A stretch of 64,000 nt of DNA from Elymus sibiricus (GCA_039707655.1 CM077671.1:305102509-305166508), one strand, 5' to 3'; shown: positions 22,413 to 33,929, counted from the first letter of the stretch. The notes: a model not told the origin generated them from the sequence alone. Program-made: numbers and translations.

Positions 22413-22993
22413 GGCTCCACCCAAGGTAAAGTTCTTTGCTTGGCTGGCCATCCAAAATAGAATCTGGACCGCAGATCGATTGGCCAAGCGTGGTTGGCCG
22501 AACTGTGGCTCGTGCCCCTTATGCATGCGTGAGAATGAATCGGTTGACCATCTGTTCTTCAAATGCCGGTTCACCATTCGTCCATGGGGCTTGATCAAGG
22601 CGTGGTTGCAACTCATTCACGTTGATACCTCCACTTGGCCCCTGAGGCATTCCACCTTAGACTGGTGGCTTGGGTCGACAGATGCTTCCGTCCCCAACAG
22701 GAAGGCCATGGCCTCGCTAACCATGCGCACCACGTGGACAATCTGGAACGAGAGAAACACACGCGTCCTCCGCAACAAGGCAGCTCCACCTATGGTTATT
22801 CTCGACAACATCAAAAGGGGGGCATCATTCTGGGTCGCCACCGGAGCTAAGAAACTAGGGTCCATCAATGCTGGGAGAGTGATTCTTCCTTGTATTTTAA
22901 GGGGTGTTTGTAACACAAATTCTATTCTCTCTTAATTAATATACGTGGCAAATCTTTTGCCCGTTTTAACAAAAAAAAAAGTATTCGGGCTCG

Positions 22994-24039
22994 TGTCTAG
23001 TGCATCTCCGAGAGAGCAGGACTGGTGAGTGCTACAACCGATCGCCGTCACCCTCTGACCAGTGAGATCACCAAAGTGGCAGCTACCCGGGTAGCTTTGA
23101 CCTCCTTGTAACAGACCCACGCAGGCAGACTTGCAATCTGCTTACCATTCAGGCATTTCACAATAACAAACTCAAAACATTTCGCACACTTTGAGGCAAA
23201 AAAAACAAAAAAAAAACTACACAAGTAAAACAGCGCTGACACGTGATAGCGGAAGACGTCAAAGACTTAAAGCCGACGGCCAGACAAAGCGAGCAGCGAG
23301 CAGCGAGCGCAAAGCCGTCCGTCGTGGCAGCACTATAATTCTGTAGCCCTCGCCGACATATTTCGAATTGCCGCAGCCTGCGGAGGCGATTCCCGGGAAC
23401 AAACCGATCGTATCGGCAGGCAAAACAAAAGCAGGTGAGGATCGAAAGAAAGCGAAAGAGAAGATTACAAGGGGAGCAGTAAAGAAAGCGGATCGAGGAA
23501 GAAGAAAAGAGAAGGGTGTATCGTTCGTAGCGTACATCGTCCAGCCAAAGGCCAAAGCGGCGGCACGTAGACGAAGGCAGCAGCAGCAGCAGCGAATCAC
23601 GAGGAAAGCAGGCCGAGAGAGCAGCCAACCACCCCTATCTTTTGCTTTCGTTGCTTCGTTTGGACTTTGGTACTACGTACGTACGTAGTACTCTACTCTG
23701 CTAACTGATTTTGGCCGCGACAGGACTGACCCCAAGGGCGAGGTCGCCCCAAAGAGAAAATAAAACGGGTGACGCAGCGGCCAACTGGTGTGTGCAGGTG
23801 ATGCGTTACGGGGGGTGCGGCGGTGGACTTGGCATGCATGTCGCGGCTGCACGCTCTGGCTCTGGCGTTGGAGGAAAAAAGCCGTCCTATTTAAGCACGC
23901 CCGGCCGCCGCACTCTGACCGCCCGCTCACACACACACACACACACACTCGCGCTCTCTCTCTCTCGCTCTCGGTGCCACACAGGCGGGTGAGTGACGCG
24001 GCTCATCATACCGAGGGAGGCCGTTGGTGCTGCTGCGCC
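22994..24039 (+). promoter_or_regulatory. Upstream region and 5' UTR of the XRI1-like gene
   Basis: About 1.05 kb between the LINE target duplication and the start codon. A TATA-like ctatttaag lies at 23887-23895, placing transcription start near 23920. The leader then contains (CA)n and (CT)n runs at about 23931-23972. A CAG run lies at 23578-23592, and an acgtacgtacgtag stretch lies near 23677. The short frames on both strands here look like chance. The LINE insertion at 22980 sets the upstream limit of undisturbed promoter. Confidence 0.6.
23887..23895 (+). promoter_or_regulatory. TATA box of the XRI1-like gene
   Basis: ctatttaag, about 145 bp upstream of the ATG. It is the only TATA-like motif in a suitable place before a pyrimidine-rich leader. 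Confidence 0.55.
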
Positions 24040-26174
24040 ATGGAGACAGCGCAGGAAAGAGAGCTGCTGCAGCTGCAGCTGCAGGGGTGGCCTTTCCACG
24101 CCATGCCGCCCAGCTTCCACGCCGGCAGCGCCTACAGCGGCGGCAGCAGCAGCATGAGCAGCGACGTCGGCGGCGACTCCTTCCTGCTCGGATGGGAGCC
24201 GCCGTTCGGCGGCTGCTTCGGCCTCGCCGACGCGCAGCTCCACGACCTCTTCCCCCTCTGTACGTGCGCGCGCGCCGGCATCATGTTTCTGCTCTGTTTT
24301 TCTCTTCAGCAGCGCCGGCGGAGAATTGAATTCGTCGTTCCTTCGACTGCACTGCAGGCATGGAGCCGTTCCCGGTGTCGACGGCGGCGGACTTCCCATC
24401 GGAGCAGCAGGTCCCGGCGCCGGCGGCAATGCCCAACGGGGAGCTCGGCGACCTTCTGCTGGTACGAAGCAACCCATCCTTATCTCTCGCGTCCGAATTA
24501 ACCACGGCGTCCGTTTCTTGCGAGATTTCCTCGGCCGTGTTAAAACCGTCGCTTTCTCTCATTGTTTCCTCTCGGCAGAATTTCTGGGACGCCGGTGACG
24601 CGAGCGAGCAGCCGGTCGCAATCAATTCGAGCTGCGTGGCACCGCAGCACGAGAAGAGCAGCCAGAGCAGCGCTGCCACGGCCACGAACTCTTTCCTCTG
24701 TAAGCAACAAGTCGCTCCCTCCCTCCCTCCCTCGGAATCCATTGATCGACTTGAGCATTCGCTAGGCCTGTGCGTTTTTCTCTAGGTTCCCTGCTCCGGT
24801 CCTTGGCACATCACCAAGGAGGCAAGGACAAAACACAAAGTCGTAGAGTTACGCATTTAACAATGGAGCTTGTCAATGCAATAATGCTAAACGTACAAAG
24901 AGTTACACACAGTTACACGCTGACTAGGATTCTTTTTTTCTAACTAACCTCTCCCCCCTGATTTTCATGGTGGTGGGGCCCCTCATCCCCTTAATCTCCA
25001 ATCAAAATCCACCTGCCTGTAAACCCCCTGTAAACCTATGTATGTGCAGCATTACTCTTGTCAATGCCATGCGTTCAAAAACGCCATATGGGGCACGGTG
25101 TGTGGGTGGGGCCCGCCGGAAATTAGCAGCACCTAATTGTCATGACTTGATGACCCTATGATTTGCGCATGGTCGCTCGGTAACATACATATTATAGTAC
25201 TGTCGCGGTAGGATTGCACCATATAATTATAATATATATACTCCATTGTAGACTTGTTACTTATTAGTGGAGTACGTAGAGACAGGCGCTTCTTTTCAAG
25301 TAAAGACAGATCTGGGTGTTACATGTTTAGATGGTACTCCTCCAGCAAAGATTCTAATCTTGTGCAGGACTACTCCTGCCAAAGTCGCACCTTTTACGTG
25401 ATCACTTCATTATTTTTAGGGCGCATTGGGCATGTAACTGAATGATTAGCTAATTGGTTGATGATCACTGCCGCAGATGATGAGGACGATCTTTTGGGCT
25501 CCATTTTCTCCAAGAGGCCCACCTTGGCAGAAGAACCACCCGTGTTCCTCGCCCCGGCGGAGGCCGAGCCCCTCCTCAGCGCCTCCTCCTCCTCCAGCTG
25601 CCACGCGGACCCACCCGCCAGCGACGCCGGCGGGGCCCGGCCGCAGGAGACCGCCACCAAGCCAAGTGGCGCACGGGCCCCGCCGCCTCTCCCTCGCTGC
25701 TCCTCGTCGTCGTTGAAACGGGCGACACCGGAAGGTGCTCTCTCGACCTCGACGCGACACGCCTCACAGTCGCCTCCACCCACTCCCCAGAACTGTTTAA
25801 TTCTGGCCGTCTAATCACTGAGTAATTAACTTTGACTGGCGTTGTGTCTGGCGGCAGCATCGGAGTCGGCAGAGGCGGAGTGCAGCCAGAGCGGCGGCAA
25901 GCGGCGGAGGGCGTCGTCGGGGAGCGTGGTGTGCCCGTTCGCCGTGCTGAAGCCCGACGGCCTCGACGGCGGCGCGACGCTGGCGGACATCAACGCGCGC
26001 ATCCTCTCGCGGCCGGCGCGGCCCGTGCGGCACCCCGTCGGCGAGTACGCGTGCGCGCCGCGCGTGCTCGCGGCCGACGCGCCGGGCATCTCGGGCAGGG
26101 CCGTCTCGGGGTTCACGAGGCTGCACACCCCCGGCCGCGGCACCATTACCATCATGAGGACGCGAGGCTGCTGA
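24040..26174 (+). CDS. XRI1: XRI1-like protein (X-ray induced transcript 1 family), 5 exons, 339 aa
   Basis: Exons: 24040-24259, 24358-24461, 24579-24699, 25477-25734, 25858-26174. All four introns are GT-AG (98, 117, 777 and 123 bp) and the phases join to one 1020-nt frame. The N-terminus starts METAQERELLQLQLQGWPF, followed by the acidic FLLGWEPPFGGCFGLADAQL and a YDEDDLLGSIFS segment at exon 3/4. A basic GGKRRR patch lies around residue 245. The C-terminus carries the diagnostic CPFAVLKPDGLDGGATLADI block and ends GRGTITIMRTRG plus Cys, as in XRI1 proteins. In Arabidopsis XRI1 is induced by ionising radiation, is needed for male gametophyte development and meiosis, and is linked to MND1 and recombination. 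That role is inferred here by similarity. The ATG was chosen because it is the first one after the TATA box and leader. Neighbouring DNA is all transposons, with a nested 10.5-kb insertion upstream and a Copia element downstream. Confidence 0.85.
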
Positions 26175-26370
26175 CGCATCATTGCAAGCCCTGTCTGCTG
26201 TCTGTGCCCATGGACATGGACGATGATGATAATGCACCATGTAGATTAGCCCGGCTCAATCAGTGCGTGCATGGCTAGCTAGACGCCCCGTCGCTAGCCA
26301 GTAGCGCTTCCGAGTTCCGATGCCGTGTAATTACATGCTCGATTACATAAGGAGTGAGTGAAAGTGAATG

Positions 26371-26376
26371 AATAAA
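26371..26376 (+). terminator. Poly(A) signal of the XRI1-like gene
   Basis: AATAAA about 200 bp after the stop codon. A second AATAAA-like stretch near 26671 could extend the 3' UTR. Between 26400 and 27034 I see no other feature. Confidence 0.5.
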
Positions 26377-27034
26377 ACCCTTCCATTTCCTTCTCCAGAT
26401 TTCGTTTTTTCGACCCTTCTCTCGGATGCTCTGATAGCGATAGCGAAGGCTTCCTTGGATCGTCCGTAGCCGTAGCAAGGAACAAGGCCGGCCTCGCTGG
26501 TGGCCCCTGTCCTTGTGCTCCTGGTAGCCAAGCAGCTTGTGCTACGGCCGCATACAGCCCCGAAAAGCTGAAAGCAACTGCCTTTCCTTTTGTCGGCAAG
26601 GCGTGGGCCTACTACTCCTTAACTCGAGCTGCCTCCATGGCTCTTTGCATGAGCTTTTTTCTCTTTGCAATAATAAAAGAATGGGCTTGACTTGAGCATA
26701 CTACTAATACATTGTTTATTACTCAGTGGTCAGTGCAAAGCCTTCCTCTGGAATGGGCGAATGGCTTCTTCTTTTTGTTTAGGAAAAAAAAGAGAAGTCC
26801 GGCAAAGAGAATATACAAAGGGATAAAGACGGCAGTAGAGCAGGGCATGGTAAAAACCACCATCCAAAGCGAGAGCAGAGCAGCAGGGTAAAATGATGCC
26901 TAATAGTACTACGAAAACAAAGAAGGACGAGTTTGATTTGAGGAAATAAAAAGCAGGGTTCGAGACGGGGGCAAGGCAAAGAGCAAAGCGCGACGGCTCC
27001 ATCATTGTGGTCACGCAAAAGCAGAGCAAAACAT

Positions 27035-27179
27035 TGTAGAATATGTGAATTGCACGATGTATTGCTCTTCGTGCATAGGCACGTATATATGAGTACAAAG
27101 GTGGGCCACAGACCTTAACTATACAAGAACTAGGAGGCGGGCCTAATACACAATATACACAGATCATATATATTCAACA
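27035..27179 (-). repeat. 3' LTR of the short-LTR Copia element
   Basis: 145 bp, tgtagaatatg...attcaaca on plus. The pol stop codon (TGA, 27164-27166) lies inside it, so the last few codons of pol are LTR-encoded. Confidence 0.85.
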
Positions 27180-30100
27180 CCCCCCGCAGTCGAAGCGGCA
27201 CCGCGGCTGACGCAAAGACTGGACCGGAACTCCTCAAATGACGCCGTAGGCAAGCCCTTGGTCATGATATCAGCAAATTGTTGGAAAGTAGGGACGTGTA
27301 AAACACGAATATGGCCAAGGGCCACCTGTTCCCGAACAAAATGAATATCCAACTCAATATGCTTGGTCCGTCGATGATGCACCGGGTTAGCGGAGAGGTA
27401 GACCGTCGAGACGTTGTCGCAGTAGACCACCGTGGCACGATCGACGGGGCAAGAGAGCTCCTGAAGCAGCTGGCGAAGCCACGAACACTCGGCGACGGCG
27501 TTGGCCACCGCACGATACTCAGCCTCAGCACTGGAACGAGAGACCGTAGGCTGCCGCTTGGACGACCACGAGATAAGTGAGGGTCCAAGGTAGACACAAT
27601 ACCCCGAAGTGGAGCGACGAGTGTCAGGGCAGCCCGCCCAGTCTGCATCGGAGTAGGCGGTGAGGGCGGTGTCGGCGGAGGCGTGAAGCGTGACTCCAAG
27701 ATCCATAGTGCCACAGATATAGCGGAGAATCCGCTTGACGGGAGCCCAGTGAACGTCTCGAGGAGCATGCATATGAAGACACACCTCTTGCACGGCATAC
27801 TGGATCTCCGGTCGAGTCAGAGTCAGGTACTGGAGAGCACCAACGATAGACCGATAGAAAACAGCATCCGAAGCAGGAGAACCATCCGTGGCAGAAAGCT
27901 TGGCCTTCGTATCAACAGGCGTAGCGGCGGGCTTGCAGTTAAGCATGCCGGCGCACTCCAGGAGCTCGTGAGCGTACTTCCGCTGATGAAGGAAGAAGCC
28001 ATCCGGACGGCGCACCACTTCAACACCGAGGAAGTAGTGCAAAGGACCCAAGTCCTTGATAACGAACTCAGCGCGAAGACGAGCGTGAGCTGACTGAGGA
28101 GACCAGCCGTACATGCTGTCAGGATGATGTCGTCGACATAGAGCAGCAAGTAGGCCGTGTCAGAGCCCTGATGATAGACGAAGAGCGAGGCGTCCGAGCG
28201 GATAGAGCGGAACCCAAGCTGGTGGAGAAACACCGCGATGCGCTGGTACCAAGCGCGCAGAGCCTGCTTGAGTCCGTACAAGGACCGCGAAAGCAGGCAC
28301 ACGTGGTCGGGAAGCGCCGGGTCAACAAACCCGGTGGGCTGCTGGCAGAGGACCTGCTCCTCGAGGTGACCATGTAGGAAGGCGTTGGAGACGTCCATCT
28401 GGTGCACCGGCCAAGCACGGGAGACCGCAAGGTGGAGAACCGTGCGAATCGTACCGGGCTTGACGACCGGAGCGAAGGTGTCGGTGAAGTCGATACCAGC
28501 ACGCTGTCGGAAGCCACGGACGACCCAACGCGCTTTATAGCGATCAAGGGTACCATCAGGACGGAGCTTGTGTTTAAAGACCCACTTCCCGGTAATCACG
28601 TTGGCGTGCCGGGGACGGGGAACAAGCTGCCACGTCTGGTTGCGCAACAGGGCGTCAAACTCCTCTTGCATCGCAGCCATCCAGAGCGGGTCATGAAGAG
28701 CGGCTCGAACGGAGGACGGCAAAGGCGACGACGCAGAGGTGGACACCGCATGGACGTAGTCATCCGAGGCGTAGCGCGAGCTCGGGCGAAAAACGCCCGT
28801 ACGAGCACGGGTGACTGGACCGGCCACAGGCGCCGGGGGGACCGCGGGCGCCGGGGGAGCCGGGGGCGCCGAGGGCGCCGAGGGAGCCGGGGGCGCCGGG
28901 GGAGCCGGGGGAGCCGGGGGCGCCGGGGGCGCCGAGGGCACCGCGGAGGCCAGCGTCGGGGGCGCCGGAGGCGCCGGTGCCGCGGTTGTAGGAGGCGCCG
29001 CATGCGGGGGGCGCGCCTCAAAGCCAGGGGCGGGCCAAGAGAGGCGCGCGAGCGCCCTGGGAGAGGCGTCGAGGAGCCCGCGTCACCTGTGGCGGGAGGA
29101 ACATCCGGGGGTACCTGCTGAAACGGAAACACATGCTCATCAAAGTAAACGTGCCGGGAAGTGAACACACGGTGGGAGACGGGATCATAGCACCGATATC
29201 CCTTGGAGTTAGAAGGGTAGCCGAGGAAGATGCAAGCGACAGATCGTGGTGCGAGCTTGTGAGAAGCAGCGTCGGCAGTGCTGGGATAGCAAAGGCACCC
29301 AAAGATACGCAAGTCGTCATAAGACGGGGGCGTACCAAAGAGAAGATGGTGAGGAGCGTAGTTCCACCGTGGGCGGCAGGGTCTAAGGTTAAGAAGAAGT
29401 GATGTAGTGGCGAGTGCGTCCGGCCAGAAACGAGGCGGCACGTTGGCATGAAACAGGAGCGTGCGAACGCAGTCATTCAGAGTGCGAAGGACGCGTTCGG
29501 CTCGACCGTTCTGCTGTGAAGTGTACGGGCATGTGAGGCGGAAAACTGTGCCATGATGCGACAAGAAGGTGCGGAAAGCGAGATTGTCGAACTCTTTTCC
29601 ATTGTCCGTCTGAAACGCAAGGATGGGACGCCCAAACTGCGTGCGGACATAGGAGTAAAAGGCCGTCAAGGTGGAGAGTGCATCCGACTTTCTGCGCAAA
29701 GGAAAAGTCCACACGTAATGAGAATAATCATCAAGAATGACCAGATAATATAAATAGCCCGAATTACTAGGAACTGGAGAGGTCCACACATCACTATGAA
29801 TCAACTGAAAAGGAAAAGAAGCAATGGTGGTGGAATTATTAAACGGCAGACGAACATGTTTGCCGACTCGACAGGCATGACAAGTGTGATCCTCCATCTT
29901 ATTACAACTGAAACTGAAACTCCTAAGAATATGACGAAGTGTGACGGGGTTGGGATGACCCAAGCGAGCATGCCAGAGATCGACGCCAACGGAGAGAGCG
30001 ACCGGTGCGGCGGTGGTGGAGGAAGACGGATGCACTGGATAAAGCTCGTCGGGGCTGTCACATCGGTGGAGCACCATCCTGGTTCGAGCGTCCTTGACAC

Positions 30101-30977
30101 AAAAACCAATGCCGTCAAATTCAACAGTAACAAGATTTTCACGAGTGAAGCATTTAACAGAAACAAGGTTCTTAATAAGATCAGGAGACACAAGTATGTT
30201 AGACAAAGATAAAGGTGTAGAATTAGAAGGAAAAGAAGCGTGCCCGACGTGTGTGATGGGAAGTGTGGAACCATCGCCGACAATGATGCGGCGGTCGGTG
30301 GAAACAGGAGTGAAGGAGGCAAGGTTACCAGGATGAGCAAACATGTGAGCCGTAGCCCCGGTGTCCATGTACCAATCACCGCCTCCAGTGTAGTTGTTCG
30401 GCGTAGGTGCGGTGTGCAGCGCGGCGAAGAGCGCCGGATCCCAGGGTGCCGGTGGCAGGGCCGGCGAGGGCGGCGACGGGGCCGCAGGGAGACCGTAGGC
30501 GCCGCTCAGCTGCGGCGGCGGGTATCCTCCGTACGGCTGCGGAGCCGCGTAGTACGCCTGGTGCGCCGGCGGGCGCGGCACGGGAAGGGTTGGTGCAGGA
30601 GCCCGTGGAACCGGCATGGTGTAGGCATGAACAACACCGGTCCACGGGTTGTAGCCGGAGGCCCACGGAGGAGGCACCTGGAACTGCTGCTGCTGCTGAC
30701 GGGGCTGGCCGGTGCCCTGTGACTGCTGCTGCTGCTGCTGGCCGCCGCGGCGGCCACCGCGCCGGCCCCCGCGGCGCCGTTCGGCGGGAGGGGCGGGAGG
30801 TGCGGGCGGCCCGTACGGGAGCGGGAGCAGCCCCGGCTGCTGGGGCGCCGGGTGGCGCGGCTGCGGGGGCGCGGCCGGGGCACCGGGAGGCGTCGGGGGC
30901 CCGCCGCGGGTGGTGCCGGCGGCGAGGGCGGTGTGGATGGCCCGCGCCTTCACCTGTTTCATCCGTCGCTCCTCCAA
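27164..30977 (-). pseudogene. Copia pol: protease, integrase, RT, RNase H (two frameshifts)
   Basis: Order on the minus strand: protease YMDTGATAHM (about 30365); integrase with HARLGHP...CHACRVGKH zinc site and catalytic IHSDVW, FQTDNGKEFD and NGRAERVLRTLN (D, D, E all present); a Pro/Ala-rich linker; RT with KWVFKHKLRPDGTLDRYKAR, VHQMDVSNAFLHG and YVDDIILTA; then YFLGVEV; and RNase H with AYSDADWAGC, TSGYCVYLG and SSAEAEYRA. Every catalytic motif I looked for is intact. Two frameshifts break the polyprotein: one within the repetitive linker just above 28941, one near 28100 right after YVDD. This suggests recent activity followed by light decay. The region 30960-30400 upstream of protease is the gag C-terminal part. 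Confidence 0.9.
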
Positions 30978-31600
30978 GCGGAGGTACGCAACGAACTTGG
31001 CGAAGGACGGGTTGGGGGTGAGGGTGAGGTTCGCCGCGGCGTTGCAGAAGTCCTCGTTGAGCCCGGCGTGAGCGTGCTGAGGAGGAGATCATCATCGATC
31101 TTCGCGCCAATGTCGCGGAGCTCGTCAGCGAGAGTCTTGAGGCGGCGACAATAATCGTCGACGGAGGAGTTGTCCTGGTGGCACCCAAAAAACTCTTGCT
31201 GCAAAAAAACACGACGTTGGAGTTGGTTGTCGGTGAAGAGCCCGTTCAGCTTGGTCCACACGGCGCAGGCGTCATCACCGTCCTGCACGACCGTCTGAAA
31301 GAGGTCCGGCGAGATGGTGAGGAAGAACCACCGGATGATCGTGGTGTCGATGGTGGACCAGTCATGGAACTCGGGGACGAGGCTGGAGTCGACGGAGCCG
31401 TCCACGTGGTCGACGAGATGGTACTCCCGAAACACGAGGGAGAAGTACGTCTTCCACGTGTAGTAGGAGGAGTCCGTCTGGGAGAGACGAACCGGCACCC
31501 GCTCGTAGATGTTCAGGTTGCGGATGTCGTTGACGTCGGGAGGGTTCGCGTCGGCGAACGGGTTGGAGTTGGTGGACGCGGAGGAAGTGACGGACGACAT
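30400..31600 (-). pseudogene. Copia gag with Arg-Gly/poly-Gln C-terminus, one frameshift
   Basis: ATG 31600 starts MSSVTSSAS. The capsid-like region includes SSYYTWKTYFSLVFREYHLV, IIRWFFLTISPDLF and DNQLQRRVFLQQEFF, typical of the plant Copia gag (UBN2/retrotran_gag type). A one-base deletion near 31080 moves the frame, and the protein continues as MEERRMKQVKARAI from 30977. Where most Copia gags have a CCHC knuckle, this one has RRRGGRRGGRRGG, a Gln run and a long Pro/Tyr-rich stretch up to protease. I see no Cys-rich motif there. Confidence 0.8.
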
Positions 31601-32011
31601 GACGGCTAGGGTCGGCTCGGGGTGGCACGTGGGGTAGTGTTTGGTTCGGGTGGCGGTGGTGGGTCGGCAGCAAGATGAGCAACAGCGAAGCAGACGAGCG
31701 GGCGAGCTGGCGAGGCGGCTAGCGACGAGCGATGGGATCTAGGAAAGCTAGCTAGATGGAGGCGGCAGCAGTACGTGCAAGCTAGCTAGATGGAGGCAGC
31801 AGTACGTACGGCGCGCGGGTGAGTAGGCAGGAGCGGCGACGGGAGCTAGGAAAGCTACAGCGGCGACGCGGCTAGGTTTAGGCAGCGGGCGCGACAGGGG
31901 CGCGGGCGGCGGTGGCTGGGTTGGCGGCGGCGGCGGCGGCGCGGAGAAGACGCGCGGCGGCGGCGGCGGAGGCAAGGCGGAAGCGAGGTCGTAACCTAAA
32001 AACTGATACCA

Positions 32012-32157
32012 TGTAGAATATGTGAATTGCACGATGTATTGCTCTTCGTGCATAGACACGTATATATGAGTACAAAGGTGGGCCACAGACCTCAACTATA
32101 CAAGAACTAGGAGGCGGGCCCAATACACAATATACACAGATCATATATATTCAAACA
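32012..32157 (-). repeat. 5' LTR of the short-LTR Copia element
   Basis: 146 bp. One extra A near the outer end (attcaaaca against attcaaca) and three substitutions relative to the 3' LTR. Confidence 0.8.
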
Positions 32158-33318
32158 AGCATGGCTGCCGGGGCGCGCTGTGGCGTGCCACGCGGGCACG
32201 GCGAGCGCGACGCCGGAACAGGAGCAGAGCATGTTGCAAAAGGGAGGTGTCCCCTGCTGCGATTCAAATGGAGATCGATCGAGTGACCGGTAGGAAAAAA
32301 GTCAGGGCGCACAAGGTTCCAGGACTGCCGATGATGCACGCGGCAAGTCAACACGCCGCTGGGAGATGGGATCGATCATGTGGATGTGGGCATGCATGCA
32401 TGTCCGTGTTGTTCATGGGGATTTTGTAGGGCACAGGTGGTGGATTCCGGCGGAATTCGGGCGTCAGTCGGTGATGAGTGCCACCCGTCCTGGCTCTGTG
32501 GCTCAAGGCTGCGGTCAAAGCTGTTTCGTGGATTCCAAATTCATGACATCAATCGGACGGCCGGCGTGGACGCTGGCTGGCTGACTGGTGGTGTATCTTG
32601 TGAATGTGTGTGGTGGGACAGGGGTTAGCAGAGGTTAGGTTAGGTCAGCCATTCAACAGCTTTTTTGAATTAAATGCGTGCAAGCAGACGATTGTCGAAC
32701 AAAAAGTACTACAGGGCTTCTCAGTTTCAAAATCTGGGATTCATAATTCAACTAGAGTTCAATAATTTGGGGCCTCTTTGGTTTGCGGGATTCTAAAGAC
32801 GCAGGAACATGAAACACCCAGGAATATGATAGGATTGCATGTGTAAATCAGATGATTGGAAAATACAGATAACTTTTTTGAAAGACAAACACAGGAATTT
32901 GGCAAACTTGGATATTTGTCCATAAAAGTAGAAGAAACACAGAATAAGTAACAATACTAAAGCGATAAGCTTTCCTATTTTCTCCTCTTTTTAATTTTTT
33001 TTCTCAATTCTATTATCCATTTACAGGCCGGCAGTAAATAGTAAGCGCGAACAATACTCGCAGTGAACTGTGTCTCGCGTAAAAAAAAGGCCACCTCGAA
33101 GAAGAAAAATACACGCTTTATTCATTAAAAATGGGATTTTTCTACACATCATTTCTATCCCCCTCCATCACTCTCACATCCTTATATAGAGGGTTAGGAT
33201 TTATGATTTTTTTTACATATCATTTCTCTCCACCGGCGTACCGGTGCAGAGCCTTCTTGATCGTCTCCCGATCCTTTCAGATGATGGTGCTGCCTGATAC
33301 GCAAAACAATAAACTGGA

Positions 33319-33492
33319 CCATTATATTTGCATGAATAGTAATCTGTGGAAAAAATAAGTTCTTCGCCGATTACTGCCTATTTTTACACCATGATATCAG
33401 TAAACCATTATATTTGCATGAATAGTAATCTGTGGGAAAAATAAGTTCTTCGTCGATTACTGTCCATTTTTACACCAGGACATCAGTAAACA
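33319..33492. repeat. 86-bp tandem duplication
   Basis: Two copies of a unit starting attatatttgcatgaatagt, then ctgtggNaaaaataagttct, the second offset by 86 bp, about 93% alike by eye. Confidence 0.85.
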
Positions 33493-33929
33493 GTGCATCA
33501 ACGATCACCCAAACAAAAACCGAAATAGTATCCGAACTAACCCAGAACTGCTAACCGAAATAATAGCCCAAATAAATCAAAACAACAAACTCGAATAACC
33601 CGAAATAGTAAAACCAGTGAAACAGAACAACATCTGAATAAACAAAAATATTAACCTATCCAAACCATAAACCGAAATAGTACTTAAATTTCCTTTGTTT
33701 TTGTTGCTACATTCATTTGAACCAAATGCATGAACAATGTCAATGTAGGAAAAATTGATATCCATACGTACTCAAAGTAAATTTCAGATGTGATCGTGTT
33801 TCAAAAAAAAAATAGATGTGAACGTATAACTCAGAGAGTTTTTCTTCTTCTGAAGTATAGTAAAACAACATATTCTCCCCCCTAAGAAAGCGACCAAGCG
33901 ACAAAGGTTTCCTGACTTCCGTTGGCGCC

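Larger units (their letters stand above)
12497..22935 (+). pseudogene. LINE reverse transcriptase and zf-RVT C-terminus, broken
   Basis: The frame at 12497-13620 shows RT motifs in order: KLDIRKAFDSVKWEY, GFRQGDPLSPLLF, LYADDATVF (catalytic YADD intact), then the NGGLGVLN/ALRLRW thumb-connection region. A C-rich run near 13608-13620 shifts the frame, and the protein continues as WKVWEALKDGAW to 13900. Another small shift and a TAG codon lie immediately before the LTR element. After it, 22418-22850 gives the zf-RVT region: APPKVKFFAWLA, then CGSCPLCMRENESVDHLFFKC, with the Cys/His set visible. The N-terminal endonuclease and ORF1 are absent because of 5' truncation. It is a dead copy. Confidence 0.85.
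12485..22980 (+). mobile_element. 5'-truncated LINE, split by an LTR retrotransposon
   Basis: A plus-strand L1-type LINE that starts abruptly inside the reverse-transcriptase domain at 12485 and ends in a poly(A) tract at 22970-22980. It is bounded by a 13-bp target duplication, gtattcgggctcg, at 12472-12484 and 22981-22993. The pieces are 12485-13912 and 22418-22980, about 2.0 kb in all. The missing 5' half is the usual outcome of incomplete target-primed reverse transcription. Confidence 0.88.
27035..32157 (-). mobile_element. Ty1-copia retrotransposon with 145-bp LTRs, nearly complete
   Basis: Short LTRs at 27035-27179 and 32012-32157 (three substitutions and a one-base insertion apart) enclose gag and pol on the minus strand. 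The primer-binding site TGGTATCAG lies next to the right LTR (about 32003-32011 on plus) and a G-rich tract GCGGGGGG lies next to the left LTR. The flanks aacat (27030-27034) and agcat (32158-32162) may be a target duplication with one mismatch. It sits tail-to-tail with the XRI1-like gene, about 0.86 kb beyond its stop. Confidence 0.9.

Noticed and set aside
23158..23992. Frames upstream of and overlapping the XRI1 leader, both strands
   Set aside because: No conservation signal known to me. They cross the TATA box and simple repeats of the leader.
28402..29164. Gly-rich plus-strand frames of 117-239 codons
   Set aside because: Antisense of the Pro/Ala-rich linker of Copia pol.
32773..32960. 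Start resembling a MITE end (ggcctctttggtttgc)
   Set aside because: No matching inverted end or target duplication was found nearby.
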